Part shown: in pieces, positions 1 to 7,100 of the stretch | Layout: every line of letters starts with the position of its first letter | Numbering within the stretch: position 1 is the stretch's first letter | NCBI GenBank assembly: GCA_020056645.1 | Contig: JAGVHJ010000560.1 | Coordinates: 1-13,915, forward strand | Direction: 5' to 3' | Source of the DNA: Desulfobacterales bacterium | GTDB lineage: Bacteria > Desulfobacterota > Desulfobacteria > Desulfobacterales > JAHIVH01 | DNA length: 13,915 nt | Translations under genes and position numbers: made by a program | Notes under the pieces: model-generated | What the model was told of the DNA's origin: nothing | Database searches by the model: none | What the model saw: the letters and a program-made list of their open reading frames with translations, nothing else

Positions 1-131
1 AATTCAAGCTCGTTCAAATAATAAGTCTGGATATCCGCCCCGTTCAATCGGGCCTTATCGAGAAATTTCCTGGCGACAGTCGCGCTGTTGCCATTTTTCC
101 TTGGGCTTCCCAGAACGCAGACAACCTTCAT
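1..131 (-). CDS. Flavodoxin-like / NAD(P)H-dependent FMN reductase family protein, 5' part only
   Basis: The reverse strand reads from an ATG at 131 to the window edge without a stop, giving 43 residues that begin MKVVCVLGSPRKNGNSATVA. A short hydrophobic beta strand followed by GSPRKNGNS is the FMN-phosphate-binding loop of the flavodoxin-like fold, as in NADPH-dependent FMN reductases and iron-sulfur flavoproteins. These are cytoplasmic redox proteins that use FMN and usually NAD(P)H. The start is supported by a purine-rich ribosome site (GAGGAG on the minus strand, 140-145) eight bases upstream of the ATG. The rest of the protein, including any iron-sulfur cysteines, lies outside the window, so the subfamily and substrate cannot be given. 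The gene is divergent from the permease at 542 and has its own promoter, so a functional link to the permease operon is not implied. Confidence 0.8.
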   Translation of the reverse strand, partial: MKVVCVLGSPRKNGNSATVARKFLDKARLNGADIQTYYLNELE

Positions 132-139
132 AGCGATTT

Positions 140-145
140 CTCCTC
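140..145 (-). promoter_or_regulatory. Ribosome binding site of the flavodoxin-like gene
   Basis: GAGGAG on the minus strand lies eight bases upstream of the ATG at 131. It fixes the start of a gene that is truncated by the window edge. Confidence 0.65.
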
Positions 146-293
146 AACGCGATAAAACTCTTTTTTTGTATTCAATGACGCACGGTAAAGCAGTGAGCCA
201 TGGCCATAATAAATTCAGGGATAGCAATCGGTTTATAAGCAGTGAAACGAATAGAACACTTTTTTTGAAACACCAGATAAATTTTTAGCCGCA

Positions 294-322
294 ATCATAA
301 TCGGTTTCCGATGATTTTTCAA
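294..322 (-). promoter_or_regulatory. Sigma70-type promoter for the flavodoxin-like gene
   Basis: On the minus strand TTGAAA (317-322) is followed, after exactly 17 bases, by TATGAT (294-299). Each hexamer differs from consensus at one position. Transcription would start near 287, leaving a leader of about 155 bases before the ATG at 131. No other equally good pair was seen on this strand between 132 and 400. This is prediction from sequence only. Confidence 0.6.
300..312. promoter_or_regulatory. Candidate operator: palindrome inside the promoter spacer
   Basis: ATCGG-TTT-CCGAT is a perfect 5-bp inverted repeat with a 3-base centre. Further symmetric AT pairs lie outside it after one unmatched base on each side. 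It occupies most of the 17-base spacer between the -35 and -10 hexamers of the minus-strand promoter, where a bound repressor would block RNA polymerase or a MerR-type activator would act. The regulator is unknown, and no regulator gene is visible in the window. Confidence 0.4.
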
Positions 323-417
323 CCTCTTTTATTCATTGAATATCTATGGAGCCATGGGGAGATCGATCCTTTCACCTCCCAGGGCCAGATGAAAAATCTC
401 ATGACTAATTATCTGAT

Positions 418-446
418 TTGACAAAGAATTGAGAGAATACTATAGT
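418..446 (+). promoter_or_regulatory. Strong sigma70-type promoter for the permease operon
   Basis: TTGACA (418-423, full consensus) and TATAGT (441-446, one or two mismatches) are separated by exactly 17 bases. A start near 453 would give a leader of about 89 bases before the ATG at 542. The closely spaced permease and LolA-like genes would be transcribed from here, and possibly the giant gene as well, because no convincing terminator was seen after 3804. Confidence 0.7.
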
Positions 447-541
447 TTCTTCTGTTATTGATTCGATCGATCAGTAAATCGGCATTGCATTCGTAAACAA
501 AAATCCACCCGCCAATGACAAACCGCCACCGGAGGGCATCC

Positions 542-2959
542 ATGCAGAACGTTAAAAAACGAATTGAAACATGGCTTGAGCAGCTCACATCTCTGATTTA
601 CACCCATCCTTACACCACCCTCGTGATCATGATGGCATGGGTGGCTCTCTTCGCCTTCAAAGCGGCCACCATCCATTCAGACACCTCTCTGGAAGGCCTT
701 CTGCACAAGGATGACCCCATTCTGATCGACTATAACGCCTTCAGGGACCAGTTTGGACGGGAGGAGCTGATTGTTGTAGGGATCAAAACACCCGACCTCT
801 TTGATTTAAAATTTCTGGAACGGTTGAGGTCCCTCCATAACGACCTTCAGGCGAAAGTGCCCCTGACAGAAAAGATTCAAAGCCTGATCAACGCCAGAGT
901 CGTATCGGGAAGCCAGGACGCGCTTATCGTAGGCGATCTGTTTGATCCCTGGCCCGACTCCCCAGAGGCGGTCGCCGCCATCAAAAATAAGGTGCTGAGT
1001 ACGCCGGCGTACAAGAACACCCTCATTTCCGAAGATGGCCGTTATGCAACCATTCTGATCCAGACCTCCCAGTTTGGGCAAGCTTCCCAGAATAGCGGCG
1101 ACCTGGGTGGGCTCTCCGGCGACGATATGGCGGGCCTTGAGCCGGATGTAAAAAAGAGTCCGCCCCCATACCTGAATGACGAAGAGAACAGCCTGATCGT
1201 GAAATCTGTAACCGAGATCACAAAAAAATATGAAGCGCCCGATTTCAACATATTCATTTCAGGCTCTCCATCCGTCACCCATGCCCTCAAGATCGCCCTC
1301 TTCAGAGACATGACCCTATTTACGACCATTTCCATCCTCTCCATCGCGATCATTCTCTTTTTCATGTTCCGGAGAGTTACGGGAGTGATTCTGCCGCTTC
1401 TCGTGGTCAACTTCGCCCTGATCTCCACCTTTGGTGTCATGGCATTCTCCGGCGCGGTCGTGAAGATTCCCTTCGCCATCCTGCCCTCCTTTCTCATGAC
1501 GGCCTGTGTGGGGGGTTCGATCCATGTGCTGGTTCTTTTTTTCAAAGAGTTCAACGCAACCGGAGACAAAAAAAAAGCCATCTGCCACGCGATCCGTCAC
1601 TGCTCTATCGCCATTATCATTACGAGTGTTACGACCGCAGCAGGGCTCTTCTCCTTCACCACGGCGGAAATAGCCCCTGTGGCGGATTTAGGTCGCTATT
1701 CCGCCATCGGCGTCATCCTGGCCTTGGTGTACGCCCTTCTCTTCTTACCCGCCCTCATCGCCATCATTCCCCTTGTCCCCAGATCGGTTCGCGATAAAGA
1801 GCCCCAACACCGGATCTCGGATAAAGTAACCCATACCTTGGCCAACATGGCCATCCACAACAAATGGCGGGTCATTCTTTTCGCGGTTCTCCTGTTTGCT
1901 GTCTCGGCCACAGGATTTCCAAAACTCAAATTCTTTCATAACGTGGTTCAATGGTTCCCGGAACACGATCCGATCCGGGTCAGCACGGAAACCATTGACC
2001 GGGATCTGAAAGGATCAATCTCCCTTGAGATCGTGGTGGACACCGGCAAAGAAAACGGCATTTTTGACCCCCACTTCTTGAAAAAACTGGATGAGGAGGC
2101 CGAAAAACTCGAGCGATATCGATCCGGCGACCTCTTTGTGGGAAAGGCATGGTCCATCACCACCATCATCAAAGAGGTCAACAAGGCCCTCCATGAAAAC
2201 GACGAGGCCTACTACACCCTCCCCGACACCCGCGAACTAATCGCCCAGGAGATCTTGCTGTTCGAAAACAGCGGGTCAGACGACCTTTCCGATTTCACGG
2301 ACAGCCAGTTCCAAAAAGCCCGTTTGATTGTGAAGGTCCCGGCCATCGACGCCATCCAATACACTGCCTTCATCACGCTCGTTCAGGACGATTTTAAAAA
2401 AGCCTTTCCCGGCTATGAGGTCAAAACCACGGGCATGATGGCCATTCTTTTCAAGACGATTCACAACCTGATCATCAGCATGGTGCAAAGCAACGGTACA
2501 GCCCTCTTAGTCATCTGTTTTTTCATGGTTGTTCTGATCGGCCATGTGGGGCTCGCCCTCTTGAGCATGATTCCCAATGTTCTCCCGATTGTTGTCACCA
2601 TAGGGGTCATGGGCTGGATTGGCATTCCCATGGATATGTTTTCCATTCTTATTGGAAACATCCTCATGGGGATCGTCGTGGATGACACCATCCATCTGAT
2701 GCACCACTACACAAAAAGAAGAAAAAGCGATCAGGCCCGGGATCCGGAGAAGATGATCCGGGAAACGATTCTGGATACAGGGCCCGCCATGATGGTCACC
2801 AACTTTGTGCTTGCGGCCGGATTCTTCATGTTCATGTTTTCCTCCATGAACAACCTCTTCAATTTCGGCCTCTTATCAGGCGTCACCATCTTGACGGCCC
2901 TGCTTGCGGATCTGCTGATTACTCCGGCGTTGCTCGCGGCAGTTGAAAAAAAACACTAA
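542..2959 (+). CDS. RND superfamily permease, MMPL/HAE3 type
   Basis: This 805-residue inner-membrane protein has the two-fold RND plan. TM1 is at about residues 25-44, followed by a large periplasmic domain to about 256 and a block of five or six TM segments (from 257). A central TM then leads to a second periplasmic domain (about 470-640) and a second TM block to the C-terminus. In the second block GIVVDDTIHLMHH carries an Asp pair (residues 714-715), at the place where RND pumps relay protons. The matching first-half segment (CVGGSIHVLVLFF) lacks acidic residues, as is common in the smaller MMPL/HAE3 relatives. The length suits a MMPL/HAE3 RND protein rather than a ~1050-aa AcrB. The ATG at 542 is preferred over an in-frame ATG at 515 because GGAGG (531-535) lies six bases upstream of it. 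The next gene follows after 23 bases, so it is probably in the same operon. Known relatives move lipids, hopanoids or other hydrophobic compounds; the substrate here is unknown. Confidence 0.9.
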   Translation: MQNVKKRIETWLEQLTSLIYTHPYTTLVIMMAWVALFAFKAATIHSDTSLEGLLHKDDPILIDYNAFRDQFGREELIVVGIKTPDLFDLKFLERLRSLHNDLQAKVPLTEKIQSLINARVVSGSQDALIVGDLFDPWPDSPEAVAAIKNKVLSTPAYKNTLISEDGRYATILIQTSQFGQASQNSGDLGGLSGDDMAGLEPDVKKSPPPYLNDEENSLIVKSVTEITKKYEAPDFNIFISGSPSVTHALKIALFRDMTLFTTISILSIAIILFFMFRRVTGVILPLLVVNFALISTFGVMAFSGAVVKIPFAILPSFLMTACVGGSIHVLVLFFKEFNATGDKKKAICHAIRHCSIAIIITSVTTAAGLFSFTTAEIAPVADLGRYSAIGVILALVYALLFLPALIAIIPLVPRSVRDKEPQHRISDKVTHTLANMAIHNKWRVILFAVLLFAVSATGFPKLKFFHNVVQWFPEHDPIRVSTETIDRDLKGSISLEIVVDTGKENGIFDPHFLKKLDEEAEKLERYRSGDLFVGKAWSITTIIKEVNKALHENDEAYYTLPDTRELIAQEILLFENSGSDDLSDFTDSQFQKARLIVKVPAIDAIQYTAFITLVQDDFKKAFPGYEVKTTGMMAILFKTIHNLIISMVQSNGTALLVICFFMVVLIGHVGLALLSMIPNVLPIVVTIGVMGWIGIPMDMFSILIGNILMGIVVDDTIHLMHHYTKRRKSDQARDPEKMIRETILDTGPAMMVTNFVLAAGFFMFMFSSMNNLFNFGLLSGVTILTALLADLLITPALLAAVEKKH

Positions 2960-2982
2960 TATTGCAAAGAAAGGAGCTTCCC

Positions 2983-3804
2983 ATGAAAACCAGATTTCTG
3001 ATCGCCATCGGCGGCGTCGCCATTTTTTACGCTCTCTTTGTCGCCCCTCCCTCGGGCGCGGACGACAAGGGCGCCCGCGGTATCATGGAAAAGGTCGACC
3101 AACGGGATGATGGCGATAATATGATCGCGGATATGGAAATGACCCTGATCGATCAATCGGCCAAGGAAAGGGTCCGGAAAATGAAGGCGTTTACAAAAGA
3201 CAGGGGGAGTGACACCCTCCGGATCATGTTTTTTCTTTATCCCCTTGACATCAAAGGAACCGGGTTTCTAACCCATGAATATGGCGAACCCGGAAAGGAA
3301 GATGATCAATGGCTCTATCTGCCTGCCCTAAAACGAACCAAGCGAATCGCCTCGGCGGACAAGAGCGGCCCCTTCATGGGATCCGATTTTACCTATGCGG
3401 ATATGGCCTCCCTCGAATTGGATGACTATGACTTCTCTTTTTTCGAGGATCAAAAGGAGATCGAGATCCATGGGAACAAATGCTGGATCATCTGGGCCCA
3501 CCCTAGAAATCAGGCGGTCAAGGATAAAACCGGGTATGAGAAGGTCCTTCTTTTTATCCGGCAAGACAACGATTACCTGATCCGGGCCAAATTCTGGCTT
3601 AATACAGGCGACTATATCAAATTTCTCGAGGTCCTGAACCTGGAAAAGGTTGAGGGCGTATGGACGGCGACCGAGCTTCAGATGAAAAAAACCAAAAGCA
3701 ATGTGGAGACCCATCGAACGATCCTGAAGTTGTTCGATGTGAAATATAATCAGGAGATCAACGATGATATGTTTACGGAGAGACAGCTCGAAAAAGGTAT
3801 ATGA
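2983..3804 (+). CDS. Outer membrane lipoprotein-sorting (LolA-like fold) periplasmic protein
   Basis: This 273-residue protein has a signal peptide: MKTR, a hydrophobic core to about residue 21, then Ser-Gly-Ala before Asp27, fitting signal peptidase I cleavage after Ala26. The mature part has features of the family annotated 'outer membrane lipoprotein-sorting protein' (LolA-like half-barrel, also seen in DUF1329 relatives). These are an early strand with alternating MxMTLID, the segment DDQWLYLPALKRTKRI (residues 107-122), and then SGPFMGSDFTYADM. Such proteins are thought to carry a hydrophobic ligand across the periplasm for a neighbouring RND/MMPL permease. There is no lipobox cysteine, so it is probably soluble. 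The ATG at 2983 has AAGGAG (2971-2976) six bases upstream; an upstream in-frame TTG at 2962 has no such site. It lies 23 bases after the permease and is probably cotranscribed. The ligand is unknown. Confidence 0.85.
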   Translation: MKTRFLIAIGGVAIFYALFVAPPSGADDKGARGIMEKVDQRDDGDNMIADMEMTLIDQSAKERVRKMKAFTKDRGSDTLRIMFFLYPLDIKGTGFLTHEYGEPGKEDDQWLYLPALKRTKRIASADKSGPFMGSDFTYADMASLELDDYDFSFFEDQKEIEIHGNKCWIIWAHPRNQAVKDKTGYEKVLLFIRQDNDYLIRAKFWLNTGDYIKFLEVLNLEKVEGVWTATELQMKKTKSNVETHRTILKLFDVKYNQEINDDMFTERQLEKGI

Positions 3805-3829
3805 AACTCGATGTTCAAGTTTTTATTAA

Positions 3830-3855
3830 TTTTTCCAACTCCTGCGTCGGAAAAA
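3830..3855. other. Stem-loop of unknown role
   Basis: TTTTTCC-A-AC pairs with GT-C-GGAAAAA around a six-base loop: nine pairs with one mismatch. It has T-runs before and A-runs after, the reverse of a Rho-independent terminator, so it was not called a terminator. It directly adjoins the inverted-repeat segment beginning at 3860. Confidence 0.3.
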
Positions 3856-3859
3856 AATC

Positions 3860-3937
3860 GTAACTATTCAGCAGCTATTCATCAAGATGGCGAAACGCCC
3901 CTTTTGCCACTAAAACAAGGCCATACTGAATAGTTAC
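3860..3937. repeat. 78-bp segment with perfect 12-bp terminal inverted repeats; possible miniature element or IS remnant
   Basis: GTAACTATTCAG at 3860-3871 is exactly repeated in inverse orientation as CTGAATAGTTAC at 3926-3937, with 54 bases between. A perfect 12-bp match this close is unlikely by chance in a non-coding gap. The structure fits a miniature inverted-repeat element or the joined ends of a deleted insertion sequence. No clear target-site duplication flanks it, which argues for an old element or a simple RNA hairpin. A small internal hairpin (GGCG-AAA-CGCC, 3889-3899) is also present. Confidence 0.45.
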
Positions 3938-4131
3938 CCAATTTCCTAAAAAATTGAAGATCGAGTAAAAGATAAAAAATGCGTCCGCGCAGGTTAAACT
4001 ATGGCAAAAGAGCAGGATTTGTGTTAGGCCAATCCATCTTAACGAAACTCTAAACCCCTGAAAGAAAATAGGGTATGGATATGCCATATCCCAAAGGGAA
4101 ATACGCATTGATGAATCACTGGAGATCTGAA

Positions 4132-7100
4132 ATGATCCAAAAACAAGCATTCACCCCATTCAACGTTATCTTGCTCAGATCGCTCTTTTTCCTCCTTTTT
4201 CTCTTTCATGCGGTCCCTCCGGCGTGGCCGGAGACAATTACCGACCAAATACCCGGCGCGGCCATCCTTGACGCCGGAACCACCGACGCGCCTTCGGAGT
4301 GGACGATATCACAGGGCGTGATCCTGCAAAAAAAGAACATCTGGGGCGGCAGCGACACCCGGGAGGATCCGGTGAAACCAGGAACCGCTCTGATATGGGG
4401 TCAAAAAGAGTGGACCGACTATACGCTGACCCTCGACATGAAATCCCAGGATGATGACGCCTTTGGCTTTTTTCTGAGGCGCCAGGATGAAAATACCTAT
4501 TACCGGGTATCGCTTGACAAGCAGCGGAAGGTTTCCCGCTTAATCAAAAAATCGGGGGGCTTTGTCTCCATATTGAGCGAAAAAGAGGAGGGATACGTCA
4601 ATGACACATGGTATCGTATGAAGGCCGAGATCCAGGGGAGCCGGATTAAAGTCTTCATTGACAACCGCCCCCTCTTCGATGTTTCAGACACGGACATCTC
4701 CTCTGGTAAAACAGGCCTCTACTGTTGGGGAAACGCCAACACCCACTTCAAGAATGTCACGGTGATGGATCCTGCCGGGACACTTCTTTTTGCGCTAAAA
4801 GAAGAGAAGGGAGAGACGCCGCCGATCACCAAGGGCCAGATCCCTGCCCTACCCGAAACGCCTCGTTCACCCCAAGCGCCTCTTATTCCGCCCCTTAAAA
4901 ATGCGGTCAACATCGATATCTCGGATTGTGAAGTCATCGACGAAGGAAAGAATGACGGCCCCTCCTCCTGGTATGCCTTTGACGGCGTTCTGAGCCAGGG
5001 AAGTAATATTTGGGGCGGCGCCGCCGGTCCCGATGACAAGGATAAACCCGGCACTTTCGCCCTTGTGGGAAAAACAGACTGGAGTGATCACACGCTCTCC
5101 GTGGAGTTCAGGTCGCAGGATGACGGGGCCTCAGGCGTCATGTTCCGGTATAAGGATAAAAACAACTACTACCGGTTCTCGATGGATCATAAAAACCGTT
5201 ATCGGCGGCTCATTAAAAAGGAGAATGGCCGGGTCTCGGTCCTCGCGGAAGAGAGTGAAAGTTACCGTCCGGGTCAATGGAACACCATTAAAATCCAGGC
5301 TGTAAAGGAATCGATTTCAATCTTTCTCAATGATGCTCTTGTGTTCAGCGCCACGGACGCCTCCCTGAAAAGCGGGAAAGCCGCTCTATACTGCTGGGGT
5401 AACGAAAGCGCCGAGTTCAGATCGGTCAAGGTCGCCTCCATGGCTGAAATTTCAGGAGAAGGGGAACAACAACCGGCCGACGCAAAACAGGTAAAAGCGC
5501 TCCCGGAAACCACCGAAAAGGAAAAGGAGGTGGTTCCTCCGGAAAAAAAATCCACTCTGGAAACGCCGCCGGTGAAAAAAATGGAGCCGCCGGCCGTGTC
5601 CAAAACCCCCGAGGCGGTTGCGCCCATTTCCAAGGAACCCTCTCCCGCAAAACAAAGCTCTATCGAAAAACCGGTTCCGGTAAAAGCGACCCCTGCGGCC
5701 CCTCCTGTTCTCACAGCCGCTCCCCTGATCCCGATTCCCGGCAAGATGTCCCAACCCATCCCGGCCATCAAACCCCAGGGAACAGCGCCACAACCGGCCC
5801 CTGTCGCCCCGAATCCGCGCCCCACAGGCCAGCCGGCTCTTCCTCTTAAAGAGCCCCCCCTTCTCGTTCCAGCTTCAAAAAAAGAGGCGGCTCCCGACAC
5901 GATCAACGACACATTGAAAAAAAGCGCCTTTCCTATTGATCTGAAAGATCCGGTGATTGTGGATGAAGGGTCCACTGACGCGCCCTCCTTCTGGTATGTA
6001 AAAGAGAATACCCTCATTCAGACCAGCAATATCTGGGGGGGGACCGTTTCGGCAAATAGTCCGGAAAAACCGGGCACCATGGCCCTTTTTGGAGAAAAAA
6101 GCTGGAACAACTATATCGTTTCTCTCAAATTGAGTTCCCAGGACGACGATGAACTGGGCGTGGTGTTCCGCTATCAGGACCAGGCGAACTATTACCGGAT
6201 CTCCATGAACAGGCAGCTTGGATATATCCGGCTCATCAAAAAGGTGAAAGGGAAGACAACCATTATCGATCAGAAAAAACACCTCTATGAAAAAAACCGG
6301 TGGTACCGGCTCCGGATCTCGGTCAACGGTAACAAAATCGCCCTCCACCTCGACAACCTGCTGATATTCGACCGGTCAGATCCATCGGTTCCCTCCGGTA
6401 GAGTGGGCTTTTACTGCTGGGGAAACGAGAACAGCGAATTCGCCGATATTCTGATCATTCCCTTGCCCTCAACAACCCCGACAAGCGCTCCCCCGGCCCT
6501 TGCCCGCAAGCCGGAACCGGCGGGCGGCATGATAAAGACGCCCATCGTGAACCTGGAGGAGTTTTCCATTGTGGACGATGGGAAGAAAAACGGCCCCTCC
6601 CATTGGTCCTCCGCAAACGGCGTCATCACCCAGACGACCAACGTCTGGGGAGGGGAGATATCCCCAGATGATCCAGCCCAGCCCGGCACATACGCCGTCT
6701 GGGGGGATGCCGCCATGAGGAACTACGAATACGCTCTTGAACTCAAATCGGGCGACGATGACTCCATAGGCGTGCTCTTCCGGTATCAGGATGAAAAAAA
6801 CCACTACCGGTTTTCGATGAACAGCCAGCAGAAAAAATGGCGTCTGGCGAAAAAGGTGGACGGAAGAGTGACAATCCTCGCCGAAAATAACGAGGGATAC
6901 GAGAAAGAGCGATGGTATCAAGTGGATGTGCGTGTCAGAAACGATCATCTGACCCTCTCCGTGGAGGGTCTCCAGGTGTTCGATATCCGGGACAGCTCCC
7001 TGGGTGCGGGTAAAATCGCCCTCTATTGCTGGGGAAACCAGAGCAGCTCGTTTAGAAACATCTCGATCATCGAGAGCATGGAAGAACGGATGCTTAAAGA

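Larger units (their letters stand above)
3805..4131 (+). other. 327-base gap between the LolA-like gene and the giant gene
   Basis: No credible gene was found here. The gap holds an AT-rich stem-loop (3830-3855) and a 78-bp segment with perfect terminal inverted repeats (3860-3937). I saw no sigma70 promoter with both hexamers acceptable, and no hairpin followed by a T-run. The giant gene may therefore be reached by readthrough from the promoter at 418-446 or from a promoter of another class. Confidence 0.5.

Noticed and set aside
88..288. Plus-strand 66-residue open frame
   Set aside because: It overlaps the minus-strand flavodoxin-like start and promoter, and has no ribosome site or recognisable pattern.
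355..381. Hairpin in the divergent region
   Set aside because: Only about five contiguous pairs, one of them G-T, so there is not enough to claim a structure.
515..541. In-frame ATG at 515 as the permease start
   Set aside because: GGAGG at 531-535 sits between it and the ATG at 542, which it clearly serves.
3830..3855. Rho-independent terminator after the LolA-like gene
   Set aside because: The hairpin is AT-rich and is followed by A, not T, in the direction of transcription.
3904..3932. TTGCCA and TGAATA, 17 bases apart, as a promoter for the giant gene
   Set aside because: The -10 hexamer matches consensus poorly and lies inside the inverted repeat.
4075..4131. Earlier in-frame ATGs (4075, 4081, 4111) as the start of the giant protein
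   Set aside because: They have no ribosome site and would put a charged 19-residue stretch before the signal peptide. The ATG at 4132 has GGAG at good spacing.
3875..4150. Minus-strand open frame in the gap before the giant gene
   Set aside because: It overlaps the giant gene start and the inverted-repeat segment, has no ribosome site and resembles no family I recognise.
5274..6017. Minus-strand open frame of 247 residues
   Set aside because: It is antisense to the proline-rich linker; its Gly-rich composition is a shadow of Pro codons.
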